A stretch of DNA of 64,000 nucleotides from Terrilactibacillus laevilacticus (GTDB lineage Bacteria > Bacillota > Bacilli > Bacillales > Sporolactobacillaceae). Below, in pieces: positions 18,951 to 28,401 of the stretch. Position 1 is the first letter of the stretch. Each line of letters begins with the position of its first letter. The position numbers were made by a program, and so were the translations under genes. The notes below the pieces were generated by a model. That model ran no database searches and was not told where the DNA came from. It saw only the letters and a program-made list of their open reading frames with translations. The DNA lies in NCBI RefSeq assembly GCF_006517395.1, contig NZ_VDCY01000001.1:248001-312000 (forward strand), in the 5' to 3' direction.

Positions 18951-19388
18951 ATGAGTGAGCAACGAACCAATGATGCGATTCATGCTTTTAAAACATTTTT
19001 ACGAAAACATCCCGAGATGGTAAAAAAAATAAAAGAACAAGGGAAATCCTGGAATGACATTTTTGATGAATGGGTTCTTTTTGGTGAAGACTCAGAAATT
19101 TGGGATGAATATGGTATAAAAAGGAAAGAAGTCAAAAAAGATACAGGTACACATAAGAATTTTTCTTTTGATAAAGTTATTTCATTTATTAATCATATAG
19201 ACACTAAAAATTGGGAAAACAGGCTTGAAACATTAAATGGGGCTTTAACAAGTATTCAAGGGATCATTGGTCAATTTCAGCCTCAACAAAAAAATAACAA
19301 TCAACAGAATGGGACTAGCGCAAATGAAAATCGTCAAACAATGACAGAAATCAGACCTCAGAATCCATTCCATTTTAGAAGGGATTAA
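18951..19388 (+). CDS. ylbD: YlbD-type putative spore coat protein
   Basis: 145 residues, soluble. The N-terminal FKTFLRKHPEMVKKIKEQGKSWNDIFDEWVLFGEDSEIW segment is the YlbD core; the middle holds an amphipathic helix (FDKVISFINHIDTKNWENRLETLNGALTSIQGIIGQF) and the tail is Gln/Asn-rich and probably disordered. YlbD has been listed as a putative coat protein in Bacillus; I cannot tell more from the sequence. AAGGGGTG precedes the ATG. ylbE follows after 4 bp, so the two form an operon. Confidence 0.8.
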   Translation: MSEQRTNDAIHAFKTFLRKHPEMVKKIKEQGKSWNDIFDEWVLFGEDSEIWDEYGIKRKEVKKDTGTHKNFSFDKVISFINHIDTKNWENRLETLNGALTSIQGIIGQFQPQQKNNNQQNGTSANENRQTMTEIRPQNPFHFRRD

Positions 19389-19392
19389 GAAG

Positions 19393-19665
19393 ATGAGAAG
19401 AGAGATTCAATATTATCTGACTTCAGCTCCAGAAATAAAACGATATATTAGAATGAATCCTGAATGGTATATAAAGCTTAGTCGGTATCCAAATGAATAT
19501 CCTAGATTAGTTAAAGAAGCAAATGAGTATTATGGCCGAACCTTCTCAAAAAGAATGGATAAATTTAATGAGCGAGTAAGTTTTCTTTCTATGCTCATGG
19601 ATATGGCCATGTCCATGCAGGATAATAATCAAGAATCGGATATGTCAGCAAATGAGGATAAATAA
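19393..19665 (+). CDS. ylbE: YlbE-like protein
   Basis: 90 residues, basic in the first half: REIQYYLTSAPEIKRYIRMNPEWYIKLSRYPNEYP is the YlbE-like family core, followed by EANEYYGRTFSKRMDKFNERVSFLSMLM and a short acidic tail. No membrane segment or cysteine. Its function is unknown. It is separated from ylbD by 4 bp and is surely cotranscribed with it. Confidence 0.8.
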   Translation: MRREIQYYLTSAPEIKRYIRMNPEWYIKLSRYPNEYPRLVKEANEYYGRTFSKRMDKFNERVSFLSMLMDMAMSMQDNNQESDMSANEDK

Positions 19666-19854
19666 TATACAGATCTTACAACCACATAAGCCTCTAAATA
19701 ATCAAATTGGGATGAGTAGATGGGAAGTAGGTAGACAAATGGACTGTGAGCCTCTAAGGGATCTAAAGGCACTTTCGTAAGATTCGATCATTGTCAAAGG
19801 GTAAGAGGATAGTGTATGATGATCTATGAAAGACTGATGAATGGAGGTGGAGTT

Positions 19855-20292
19855 ATGTTTGCTTCAATGGAAACAATATCCGTCTTAGATGATACTGAAC
19901 AATTGGCAAACATGTTAAATCACTCTGATGTTTTCCATGACTACCTAACTTGTAAAGAACGCATGGCAAAAGATGCTCAATCTCAAGCCCTAATTCATAA
20001 TTTTTTAAAAACAAAAGAGAAATATGACGAGGTGCAGCGCTTTGGTCGTTACCACCCAGATTATAAATCCGTCATACAGGAAATGATGGAAGTCAAACGA
20101 AACTTAGACTTAAATGAGACAGTGGCTGCTTATAAGGAAGCTGAAGAAAGAGTACAAGATTTACTCAATTCAATAAGTGTACAAATAGCACGAGCTGTAT
20201 CCGAATCAATTATGGTACCAACTGGTGACCCATTTTTTGATAAACAGTGTGCTGGAGGTTGTAGTACAGGAGGAGCATGCGGTTGTCATTAA
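19855..20292 (+). CDS. ylbF: Y-complex subunit YlbF (RNase Y specificity factor)
   Basis: 145 residues, mostly helical (com_ylbF domain), ending in a cysteine cluster CAGGCSTGGACGC. In B. subtilis YlbF forms the YmcA-YlbF-YaaT complex, which binds Fe-S clusters and steers RNase Y cleavage, competence, biofilm formation and sporulation; the cysteines here fit a cluster ligand role. GGAGGTG lies 7 bases before ATG 19855; the frame extends 13 codons upstream to another ATG that has no ribosome site. It stands apart from ylbE by about 190 bp and has its own terminator. Confidence 0.9.
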   Translation: MFASMETISVLDDTEQLANMLNHSDVFHDYLTCKERMAKDAQSQALIHNFLKTKEKYDEVQRFGRYHPDYKSVIQEMMEVKRNLDLNETVAAYKEAEERVQDLLNSISVQIARAVSESIMVPTGDPFFDKQCAGGCSTGGACGCH

Positions 20293-20304
20293 TATTGGGG
20301 TCTT

Positions 20305-20338
20305 TCGGGTGTGTTCTGATGGGCACCCCCTTTTTTTG
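20305..20338 (+). terminator. Terminator of ylbF
   Basis: Stem GGGTGT / GCACCC with a 10-base loop, then CC and T7. Confidence 0.75.
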
Positions 20339-20438
20339 TAAAGAAAACAGAATGTGTTAATCTAAAGGGCAAATCTTCAAATAGGATAGAATGAAAAGTA
20401 TTTTACTTGGAATCACCTTTTAATTGAGGAGAAAAAGA

Positions 20439-20720
20439 ATGAAAACTAAAAGAATTGGACTAGTAGTATGGATCACTCATTTGAAATATATACGATATTT
20501 AAGACGATATGGACACGTCCATTATATATCGGATCGCATGCGTTATGTGATGCTCTATTGCGATGCTGCCAATGAAGAAGAAATTAGACAAGAATTAAAA
20601 AAAGCCAAATATGTGAAACGTATAGATAAATCACACCTGCAAGAGCTTAAAACAAGTTATGAAAAAAAGAAGAACACTGGAAAAAGCACTGGGAAAGAAG
20701 CAGCCTACCTTCCTCTGTAA
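20439..20720 (+). CDS. ylbG: YlbG family protein (UPF0298, DUF2129)
   Basis: 93 residues starting MKTKRIGLVVWITHLKYIRYLRRYGHVHYIS, the normal family start. The centre VMLYCDAANEEEIRQELKKAKYVKRI resembles a small ferredoxin-like fold; the C-terminal 20 residues are Lys-rich. Its function is unknown. GAGGAGAAA lies 5-6 bases before the ATG at 20439; the frame is open for five more codons to a TTG inside the ribosome site. It lies directly upstream of repeat C copy 2 and the csfG-like RNA. Confidence 0.85.
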   Translation: MKTKRIGLVVWITHLKYIRYLRRYGHVHYISDRMRYVMLYCDAANEEEIRQELKKAKYVKRIDKSHLQELKTSYEKKKNTGKSTGKEAAYLPL

Positions 20721-20722
20721 CA

Positions 20723-20868
20723 TATAAAGAAAACTTGCCTACCCGCCAGCCTAAAAGGCGCTAGAACAGAGGCCTAGAATGTGTCACTACGGCTTCGCCT
20801 TCGCGACAACTCGATGCTTAATCGAGGAAGATTAGGCTTGTTGCGCTTACACTTTATACCTTGAATTT
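20723..20868 (-). repeat. Interspersed repeat family C, copy 2 (full length)
   Basis: Read on the minus strand it begins AATTCAAGGTATAAAGTGTA and passes through CGATTAAGCATCGAGTTG (a hairpin), GGCGAAGCCGTAGTGACAC, TCTAGGCCTC and TAGCGCC to AAGTTTTCTTTATA. It matches copy 3 (47833-47980) along its whole length. No ORF. Confidence 0.85.
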
Positions 20869-20886
20869 TTTTACTTTCTTGAAGTA

Positions 20887-21035
20887 TAAAAAAAACCTGC
20901 AGGATATCCTGCAGGTTGTCTAAATTCATACATAGGTTGTATGTCAGACAAATGGGAGAGGAGAAACCAGCGGAACACTTATGGGGAAACGTAAGCCTCC
21001 GCGGTTGGAACAACATCTTAAATTATGATGTTGTC
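20887..21035 (-). ncRNA. csfG: csfG-like small RNA (ylbG-ylbH intergenic)
   Basis: The minus strand shows a complete small transcription unit. A sigma-F/G-like promoter (CGTATA at 21067-21072, 18-base spacer, AATACTA at 21042-21048) predicts a start at about 21035, exactly at a hairpin ACAACATC / GATGTTGT. A middle hairpin CCGCGG...CCGCTGG and a C/T-rich single-stranded stretch TTTCTCCTCTCCC follow. The end is a 24-bp perfect palindrome (20894-20917) with T8, an excellent terminator. B. subtilis encodes the sporulation RNA CsfG in this same gap. Location and shape support the name; I could not align the sequences. A sigma-A-like TTGTCT-N17-TATAGT lies slightly upstream. Confidence 0.6.
20888..20917 (-). 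terminator. Terminator of the csfG-like RNA
   Basis: A perfect palindrome (arms AACCTGCAGG / CCTGCAGGTT around ATAT) is followed on the minus strand by eight T. There is no T-run on the plus strand, so the direction is clear. Confidence 0.85.
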
Positions 21036-21041
21036 TTGAAA

Positions 21042-21093
21042 TAGTATTAACATGATTTAATGGAACTATACGTTTTTAGAATATAAAAGACAA
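21042..21093 (-). promoter_or_regulatory. Promoter region of the csfG-like RNA
   Basis: Two overlapping promoters on the minus strand: sigma-G-like CGTATA-N18-AATACTA and, just upstream, sigma-A-like TTGTCT-N17-TATAGT (21088-21093 and 21065-21070). The first puts the start at the base of the 5' hairpin. Confidence 0.45.
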
Positions 21094-21125
21094 AGTTTAA
21101 AAGGCATATTAATGACGACATAACA

Positions 21126-21285
21126 TAAAGTGAAACTTCAATCAGTGGGGTTTTCTTCATCCCCCACTGATTGCTAGACTAAACCAATCGGGCTTTTATG
21201 GGCAGTTATCCCCCACCTAGGAATACTCGTTTACACTCATTACCTTGAGGTGGAGGCTATACTAGCCGTTAATGCGGGATAAAAT
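21126..21285 (+). repeat. Interspersed repeat family A, copy 6 (full length)
   Basis: It begins TAAAGTGAAACTTCAATC, forms the hairpin CAATCAGTGGGG / CCCCCACTGATTG with a short loop, then AACCAATCGGGC, CCCCCACCTAGG pairing with CCTTGAGGTGGAGG, and ends GCCGTTAATGCGGGATAAA. It is the best preserved copy and lies 44 bases before the rsmD start. Confidence 0.85.
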
Positions 21286-21328
21286 AAAGGACATATTGAA
21301 TGATTTTACAATAATAAGGATGATGAAA

Positions 21329-22394
<1,066 letters not shown>

Positions 22395-22403
22395 ATGTAC
22401 TGC

Positions 22404-22441
22404 ACCCCAAATGTTAGAGTGAAAATCTAACTTTTTGGGGT
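22404..22441. terminator. Inverted repeat between convergent coaD and ylbJ
   Basis: ACCCCAAA...TTAGA / TCTAA...TTTTGGGGT forms a long interrupted stem between two convergent genes. It lacks a clean T-run after the stem on either strand, so bidirectional termination is likely but not certain. Confidence 0.5.
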
Positions 22442-22457
22442 CGCTTCAAGAGCTGGA

Positions 22458-23669
22458 TTATTTATTAAGATGGATCTTTGTCCGTAAGAAAATAAAAATG
22501 ATTAAAGTGATTAATGTAAACAGTGATCCGGCTTGTATAATATGGTCCGAGATCTGAATTAAAGTGCTTTGAGTTGCACCTGAAACATCTAATGTGGGAA
22601 TGAATGATGACTTGCTTTCTTTAACTTTAAAGAAGTGAAAGAGTATAAAAGCAAAGATGCCACTAGAGAGAGCGTGAATAAGACGTCCAATCAAAAAAGG
22701 TTTAGCGCTCAAATTAGCTTCTGATAAAATACTCATCACTTGGGCTTGAATTGAAAGTCCACAAAATCCAAGTATCATACTCACTAATATCACTTTTTGA
22801 ATAAGTGGACCAGACACTTCACTAATTTGTTGGGCTCCAATGGTTATTTCGAATATACCTGGTATGATCGATTTACTAAATTCAGGTGAAAAATGAATCA
22901 AATGAAGTCCACTATGTAAAATCAGTTGAATAGCACGATCCCAACGAATTTGCATAAGCATCTGATTAAGTACCGAAAATAGAATAATAAAACCGCCAAT
23001 CATTAATAATGTTGTCACTGAATTATGAACTGCGTCACCGAGTAATTTGCCAAAAGGTTTTTGCTTGCGAAGGCGCTCTTCATGCATCGTTTGAAAGGCT
23101 TTGAATAAAATAAATATCTTTTTTTCTGAATGCCTCGTATTTGTAGTCGTTTCATTCGATTTATAAAATCGCATGATTAGTCCAACGGTCAAATTTCCAA
23201 GATAATGAGAAAGGGCAAAGATGATACCTAGAGATGCTTGATGAAAGAAACCAATGGCTATCACACCAAAAATGAAAAGTGGATTTGAAAAGTTAGTAAA
23301 ACTCGCTAGTCTCTCAGCTTCAGTTTTGGTTAATTTTTTTTCTTCGTAAAGTCGGGTGCTAATTTTGGCTCCAGCAGGAAAGCCGGATACAATCCCCATA
23401 ACAAAAACAAACCCACCTACCCCAGGAATTCGGAATAAAGGTCTCATGATGGGCTCAAAGAGAACACCCATAAAGGATACGATACCAAAGGCTATCATTA
23501 ATTCACTAAGGATAAAGAAAGGCATAAGTGAAGGAAAGACGACATCCCACCACAATTTAAGTCCACGAATAGAAGCATCGACTGAAACTTGTGGATGCGT
23601 GATCATTGTTCCTGCAAGACCAAATGCGCAAATAGCAAGTATATATGTTTTGAACGATGATTTCTTCAA
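22458..23669 (-). CDS. ylbJ: Sporulation integral membrane protein YlbJ
   Basis: 403 residues with about eight to ten membrane helices in two gate-like halves. VVFPSLMPFFILSELMIAFG near residue 45 and FVFVMGIVSGFPAGAKIS near residue 90 are characteristic of YlbJ, which B. subtilis makes under sigma-E control and needs for heat-resistant spores. The transported substrate, if any, is not known. The start is TTG with GGGAGT upstream at 11 bases. It is transcribed opposite to its neighbours. ylbK, which follows it in B. subtilis, is missing and a family B repeat occupies the gap. Confidence 0.92.
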   Translation of the reverse strand: MKKSSFKTYILAICAFGLAGTMITHPQVSVDASIRGLKLWWDVVFPSLMPFFILSELMIAFGIVSFMGVLFEPIMRPLFRIPGVGGFVFVMGIVSGFPAGAKISTRLYEEKKLTKTEAERLASFTNFSNPLFIFGVIAIGFFHQASLGIIFALSHYLGNLTVGLIMRFYKSNETTTNTRHSEKKIFILFKAFQTMHEERLRKQKPFGKLLGDAVHNSVTTLLMIGGFIILFSVLNQMLMQIRWDRAIQLILHSGLHLIHFSPEFSKSIIPGIFEITIGAQQISEVSGPLIQKVILVSMILGFCGLSIQAQVMSILSEANLSAKPFLIGRLIHALSSGIFAFILFHFFKVKESKSSFIPTLDVSGATQSTLIQISDHIIQAGSLFTLITLIIFIFLRTKIHLNK

Positions 23670-23700
23670 TTGCTAGAATGACTCCCTTCTATGTAGACTA

Positions 23701-23987
23701 AAAGTGCGTGTTCAAAAAGGTGACAAATGAAAAGGGTTACTGGCTAAGGACGCTGATATCCTGCAAGAACGAGAGTAACTAGCCCGACCTGGGCGTCGGA
23801 AGGCTAAGAGCGGCGGCAGTACCCGAGGACCGGCATTCCACATGATGTGGTAGCTTCAGGCGCCAGCCACAGGACGTGAGCGTTTTTAGCCAAAGATCCT
23901 CTTGTATCCACTACATGAGGACCGGAAAAACGAGCGGGCGCCGAGTTTCGCAGCTTATCATTTGGTGACTTTTTGAACAACCTCTAA
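23701..23987 (+). repeat. Interspersed repeat family B, copy 2 (long form)
   Basis: 287 bases with the same ends as copy 1 (AAAGTGCGTGTTCAAAAAGG and CTTTTTGAACAACCTCT) but a larger interior, including GGCATTCCACATGATGTGG, GCCACAGGACGTGAGCG and TTTTTAGCCAAAGATCCTC, partly shared with copy 4. GC-rich relative to the surroundings. No ORF of note. Confidence 0.85.
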
Positions 23988-24153
23988 AAGACGAACTTTG
24001 AAAATCTTGTCCATACAATATGGTATGCTAGGGTATATGAATTAGACCTGATTTGAATGTTGCAAAATCAAGTGTCAAAAAAATAAGACATAACATAGAT
24101 GGATGCAAAGTAGGTATATACTTATCTTGTGAATGTTTGATTGGAGGAAGCAG

Positions 24154-25194
24154 ATGAGATTAAGAAAACGAAATCGCATGTACTTAGGGCTTATTGTTGT
24201 TGTGATCATAGCTCTATTTTTGAATTTTTATAAAACACCTTATTTTATTCAATCCCCAGGCTCAGCTCAATCGATTAAATCCTTGGCTGTCGTTGAGGAT
24301 GGTCAAAAGGTTCATGGGGATTTCATGTTAGTCTACATTCTTGTTGGGCAGGCCAATGTATACCAGTACTTGTGGGCTAAATATGATCATAATAAATACA
24401 CAACATTGGTCAAACAAAACCAAGTCATGATGCCAGATGAAACAGATGAAGAATATAATCTAAGGGCAAAAAATGATATGATGGGAGCTCAAAAAGCGGC
24501 TACCTATATTGCCTACAAAAAAGCTAATCTAGATCCAAAAGTGACTTTTCAAGGTGTACAAATTATTGATGTTATATCATCCATGCCAGCCTCGAAAGTC
24601 CTACAACCAGGCGACGTTATAGTTGGTATGGAAGGTAAAAATATGCGAAATATTTCAGATGTTCAGCCCTTACTGAAAAATAAGCGTCCTGGTGAATCGA
24701 TTCATATTAATTTAATTCGAAATGGAAAACAACGAAACGTTACAGCTAAAATAGGGACTTTTCCTAAAACAAAATTTTATACAAATGGAAAAACACGCTA
24801 TGGATTAGGTATTACACAGAGTAACAAACTATCTATTCATGTTAAACCTAAAATCAAATTCAATATTAAAAATATAGGCGGCCCATCAGCAGGTCTTATG
24901 ATGACGCTAAATATCTATGATCAATTAACTAAACGGGATTTGGCCAAGGGCTATAAAATTGCTGGTACTGGAACCATGGAAATGGATGGATCTGTAGGTC
25001 CAATTGGCGGTATTGAAGAAAAAATTGTTGGAGCAGATAAATCAGGAGCGGATATATTTTTAGCACCAACGGCAGAAAACGAATATAAGGATGCCGAGAG
25101 AACAGCGAAAGAAATAGGGTCAAAAATGAAGGTTATTCCGGTAGGAACGTTTGATGAAGCCATTCAATATTTATCAAAATTAAAAGCAAAATAA
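24154..25194 (+). CDS. ylbL: YlbL: membrane-anchored PDZ-Lon-type protease
   Basis: 346 residues: one N-terminal membrane helix (MYLGLIVVVIIALFLNFY), a PDZ domain (residues about 120-195, VISSMPASKVLQPGDVIVGMEG), and a Lon-like S16 protease domain. The catalytic serine is in GGPSAGLMM and the lysine in GADKSGADIFLAP near the end, so the Ser-Lys dyad is intact. In B. subtilis YlbL helps to remove the SOS division inhibitor YneA at the cell surface. GGAGGA lies 5 bases before ATG 24154, seven codons into the longest open frame. A terminator follows 5 bases after the stop. Confidence 0.92.
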   Translation: MRLRKRNRMYLGLIVVVIIALFLNFYKTPYFIQSPGSAQSIKSLAVVEDGQKVHGDFMLVYILVGQANVYQYLWAKYDHNKYTTLVKQNQVMMPDETDEEYNLRAKNDMMGAQKAATYIAYKKANLDPKVTFQGVQIIDVISSMPASKVLQPGDVIVGMEGKNMRNISDVQPLLKNKRPGESIHINLIRNGKQRNVTAKIGTFPKTKFYTNGKTRYGLGITQSNKLSIHVKPKIKFNIKNIGGPSAGLMMTLNIYDQLTKRDLAKGYKIAGTGTMEMDGSVGPIGGIEEKIVGADKSGADIFLAPTAENEYKDAERTAKEIGSKMKVIPVGTFDEAIQYLSKLKAK

Positions 25195-25198
25195 ACGA

Positions 25199-25228
25199 AG
25201 TCGCATACTTCATCAAGTATGCGACGGT
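25199..25228 (+). terminator. Terminator of ylbL
   Basis: Perfect 11-bp stem GTCGCATACTT / AAGTATGCGAC, 4-base loop, weak T-tract (GGTTT). Confidence 0.65.
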
Positions 25229-25276
25229 TTAGATGTTGGCTCATTCTAAACAGGTTGTGGCTAGTAGGAACGCACT

Positions 25277-26494
25277 TTAAAGAAAACGCTGATTTTCTTG
25301 GTCGTAACGAAGGGGCTTTGATTTTTTTTCTGAGTAAGATGTTTTCATGTCATAAACATCCGCAGATCGGATATCTATTCTAAGTAAGTCTTCAAACGAT
25401 TTTTTTACATTGGAAATTAAAGGAACTGAGAATGAACCCTTTTTACATCGTAGATAACGTTGCCCCCGTAATGACATTCCCAGTAATCGAAGATACGGGG
25501 TTTGTGGTGTTTCTAAAAAGGACTTCATTTTTTGTTTTGATACATTTAACAATATATGGCAACAATATCTTTGTAATCTTGTCCAAGTGTACCGTTTTGA
25601 CTTCATTAAACTAATAAATGAGAAAAAGTCATTGGTTTCCTTAATGGCTTTCATAGCACGAAATTCAAGGCCTTCTTCTGATTCATAGATGGAGGCTAAT
25701 TCTTCAATGGATGATGACATTAACCGATATTTCAATAATGGAAAAAAATCATTCCAGCCCAAAATTTGATTCTGGTTAACGGCTCTCATTAATATTTTAA
25801 AAGATTCATTTGGCATCTTGTCCCTAATCGGTATAAAATCATTTCCATGCATTAATGCATTACGAATGCCAGTTCCACTAGCAAATTCAGTATGGGTATG
25901 GGGCGATTGATCATGGTGTTGTGCGCCTTTTCTTAATATCGTATGGGCTTTGATAGAACTATGAAGTTCCTGTATGACTTTGACATAGTGAAGTCCAAGA
26001 ATATTATTGGGTTCTGATAAGTCAAGAAGCTTCATCTCATTTGTATGAGTTGACGTGTAAGCCAGTGAATATGCTTTCGGATAACTATATCCCTGTTGTA
26101 ATTTTTCTTGAACTAGAAGATCAAGGTTATTTTTTTCATTGCGTAAATGTCGTGCGGTATGATAAAAAGAAGCTATGTCACCTGATTCGCTTCCAAAATA
26201 AAGATCGGTTACTCCGCATTCTGAGAGAATAGAGATGGCCCCTCGTGCAAAAAGATTCGCATGTCCTACAGCATAGTGATAAGGTAATTCTAGGACAACA
26301 TCGATTCCGGCGGTTAAAGCCATTTCGGTTCGCAGCCATTTAGATACGATGGATGGTTCACCGCGTTGAAGGAAATTCCCACTCATGACCGCAATTATGA
26401 TGTCTGGTTTTTCTATTTCTTGAATCCTCTGAATAAGGTATTGATGACCATTATGCATCGGATTGAACTCAACAATGATACCGGCTATTTTCAT
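25277..26494 (-). CDS. tmcAL: tRNA(Met) cytidine acetate ligase TmcAL
   Basis: 405 residues, normal length, nucleotidyltransferase-like fold. The motif NPMHNGHQYLIQR at the N terminus is the ATP-binding HxGH; MSGNFLQRGEP and the KWLRTEMAL stretch follow. The enzyme activates acetate with ATP and acetylates the wobble cytidine of elongator tRNA(Met). It is the B. subtilis ylbM product. AAGGTGATAT lies upstream of the ATG. Divergent from ylbN across 230 bp. Confidence 0.92.
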   Translation of the reverse strand: MKIAGIIVEFNPMHNGHQYLIQRIQEIEKPDIIIAVMSGNFLQRGEPSIVSKWLRTEMALTAGIDVVLELPYHYAVGHANLFARGAISILSECGVTDLYFGSESGDIASFYHTARHLRNEKNNLDLLVQEKLQQGYSYPKAYSLAYTSTHTNEMKLLDLSEPNNILGLHYVKVIQELHSSIKAHTILRKGAQHHDQSPHTHTEFASGTGIRNALMHGNDFIPIRDKMPNESFKILMRAVNQNQILGWNDFFPLLKYRLMSSSIEELASIYESEEGLEFRAMKAIKETNDFFSFISLMKSKRYTWTRLQRYCCHILLNVSKQKMKSFLETPQTPYLRLLGMSLRGQRYLRCKKGSFSVPLISNVKKSFEDLLRIDIRSADVYDMKTSYSEKKSKPLRYDQENQRFL

Positions 26495-26672
26495 TTGAAT
26501 ATATCACCTTCTTTTTCTACACACTAAGTTTATTATGATTTGAATGCTTGTCTAATCTTGTCTATCACCTGCAAATACAATAAAAGGTTAAACTAAGTGA
26601 CATAGATTAATTTTATCACCTTGGATTAGTATTTAAGCATATTAATGTAATACATCAATATGATGCGTTATA

Positions 26673-26701
26673 TTGACATTTAGTAGTACAAAGTCTATAA
26701 T
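26673..26701 (+). promoter_or_regulatory. Consensus sigma-A promoter of ylbN-rpmF
   Basis: Perfect TTGACA, 17-base spacer, perfect TATAAT, about 28 bases before the ylbN start. The best sigma-A match in the window, as expected for a ribosomal protein operon. Confidence 0.9.
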
Positions 26702-26728
26702 AACATTTGTTGTCTAGGAGTGGTAATG

Positions 26729-27250
26729 ATGGCTTTAAAATGGACATTATCGGATTTGCTACGAAATAAAGAAGAAGGATACGTTGTTGATGAAACTGTA
26801 CAATTACCTTTAGATTTATTTCATGTGGATCCGGAAATAAGACAGCTTTCTCCTATACATGTTCATGGGTATGTGGAGTTTATGCGACATTCGATAACAT
26901 TTCATCTTACCATTGATGGAACGATGGTTTTGCCGTGTGCGATAACGTTAGAAGATGTTGATTACCCATTTCATATCCAGACATCTGAAACGTTCTTGTT
27001 ATCACCAAATTATCGTGATGAAGAACTTGATGAAGATGATCTTGTTCATACGATTGAAGACGATGAAATCAATTTAACACCATATATTGTTGAAGCGATT
27101 TTAGTTGAAAAACCAATGCGTATTGTGAGTGAAAACGCTGAGAAACGGGCCAATCCATCAGGAGAAGGTTGGGATCTCGTCTCTGAAAATGAACAGAAAA
27201 AAATGATTGACCCACGGCTTGAAAAACTGAAACAGTTTTTTGACGAATAA
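26729..27250 (+). CDS. ylbN: YlbN, YceD-type DUF177 protein
   Basis: 173 residues starting MALKWTLSDLLRNKEEGYVVDE. The DUF177/YceD family has conserved acidic stretches (here DEELDEDDLVHTIEDDEINLTPYIVEAILVEKP) and is almost always encoded before rpmF; members have been linked to 23S rRNA maturation in plants and bacteria. AGGAG lies 8 bases before the ATG at 26729 (another ATG one codon earlier is possible). rpmF follows after 25 bp in the same transcript. Confidence 0.88.
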   Translation: MALKWTLSDLLRNKEEGYVVDETVQLPLDLFHVDPEIRQLSPIHVHGYVEFMRHSITFHLTIDGTMVLPCAITLEDVDYPFHIQTSETFLLSPNYRDEELDEDDLVHTIEDDEINLTPYIVEAILVEKPMRIVSENAEKRANPSGEGWDLVSENEQKKMIDPRLEKLKQFFDE

Positions 27251-27275
27251 ATTGTCTTAGAGGAGGTGTGAACCC

Positions 27276-27449
27276 ATGGCAGTACCTAAAAGAAGAACAT
27301 CTACTACTAGAAAAAACAAACGTCGTACACATTTTAAATTGAATGTACCAGGTATGGTAAAATGCGATAATTGTGGAGAATACAAACTTGCGCACCGTGT
27401 ATGCCCAGAATGTGGCTCATACAAAGGTGAAGAAGTTATTGAAAAATAA
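27276..27449 (+). CDS. rpmF: 50S ribosomal protein L32
   Basis: 57 residues, [20 protein letters not shown] at the start, then a zinc ribbon with CDNC and CPEC (cysteines 30, 33, 43, 46). This is the zinc-binding form of L32. A strong ribosome site AGAGGAGGTG lies upstream. Cotranscribed with ylbN and followed by a terminator. Confidence 0.96.
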   Translation: MAVPKRRTSTTRKNKRRTHFKLNVPGMVKCDNCGEYKLAHRVCPECGSYKGEEVIEK

Positions 27450-27462
27450 TTAAGCTGTTTTA

Positions 27463-27499
27463 AAAAGAGTGGGGAAGCTATTTCCTTACTCTTTTTTTA
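27463..27499 (+). terminator. Terminator of ylbN-rpmF
   Basis: Stem AAAAGAGT...GGAA / TTCC...ACTCTTTT with an internal mismatch and a T8 tail. Confidence 0.8.
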
Positions 27500-27739
27500 T
27501 TATAAAAATTCACCCAATTAGATGATTGAGTGGGAGCGAATTTAAAACACATCTTCTAAGCTAAGTGAACAGTCCCCGCGTACATCTTCTATCCCCAATT
27601 CATATATTGCTAGAATAATAAGTCTATCTTACTGATTGTCGGCATAAGATAAAGAAAAATAGTATGTAGGTTTTTATACTAATAAAATTCCGATGTATGT
27701 CAGTCATGGTTAAAAAATAAAGAGGATTGGGGGAATTAG

Positions 27740-28354
27740 ATGTCAACAATTAGACAGGATGCCTGGTCATCAGATGAAGACTTAACATTAGCAAAAACAG
27801 TGCTAAGTCACATCCGAGAAGGTAGCACTCAGTTAGCTGCATTTGAAGAAGTTGGGAAAAATTTATCACGAACGCCTGCAGCTTGTGGTTTTAGATGGAA
27901 CTCTCTAGTGCGAAAAAAATATGAAAATGAGATTGCGCAGGCTAAAGCAAAACGAAAAGAATTAAAAAGTGAATCAAAAATCTCACAAAATGACGATCTG
28001 AATGAGGCACTACATAGCCCAAGTGAAGGTATTGTGAATGAACCGGAAATTTCAGATATTAATTTAGAAAAAGTGATTCATTTCTTAATTGAATTAAAAT
28101 CTGAGTTACCCGAACTTATGAGTAAGAATGAATTAGTCTTATTAAAAAATGAACTACAACGATTAAGTCAAAAGAAAGAAACATTAGAGACTTCCTATCG
28201 GAAACTTGAAACTGAATATAAGACCATTAAAAGAAACTATGAAATATTTATTCAACTTGTTGATAGAGCAAAAGAGAAGATTCAATTAGATACGATCCAA
28301 GATGATGCTTTACGATATAGTCTCCACTTTGATTCTCAAAAGGTAAAAAAGTGA
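27740..28354 (+). CDS. gerR: Sporulation transcription regulator GerR (RsfA family)
   Basis: 204 residues. The N terminus has a Myb/SANT-like DNA-binding domain ([22 protein letters not shown], then [18 protein letters not shown]), the RsfA-family hallmark; the rest is a long coiled coil (about residues 125-185). Position after rpmF identifies it as the YlbO/GerR orthologue, a mother-cell regulator that switches off sigma-E genes. It could also be the forespore paralogue RsfA, but context favours GerR. An inverted repeat TAGTAT-N10-ATACTA at 27660-27681 lies about 60 bp upstream and could be an operator. Confidence 0.82.
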   Translation: MSTIRQDAWSSDEDLTLAKTVLSHIREGSTQLAAFEEVGKNLSRTPAACGFRWNSLVRKKYENEIAQAKAKRKELKSESKISQNDDLNEALHSPSEGIVNEPEISDINLEKVIHFLIELKSELPELMSKNELVLLKNELQRLSQKKETLETSYRKLETEYKTIKRNYEIFIQLVDRAKEKIQLDTIQDDALRYSLHFDSQKVKK

Positions 28355-28370
28355 ATTCTGGAAGATTCAG

Positions 28371-28401
28371 ATCCCTCAAAACAAGGTTGGGGGATTTTTT
28401 A
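28371..28401 (+). terminator. Terminator of gerR
   Basis: Stem ATCCCTC / GGGGGAT (one G-U pair), 11-base loop, T6. Confidence 0.8.

Noticed and set aside
20774-21016. Minus-strand open frame of 80 codons over the csfG-like RNA and repeat C
   Set aside because: It runs through a perfect terminator palindrome and a repeat, with no ribosome site and no protein-like composition; RNA structure explains the region better.
27512-27556. Hairpin AAATTC...CCCAAT / ATTGAGTGGG...GAATTT after rpmF as a further family A copy
   Set aside because: It has similar bases but not the ordered blocks of family A, so it is only a solitary hairpin.
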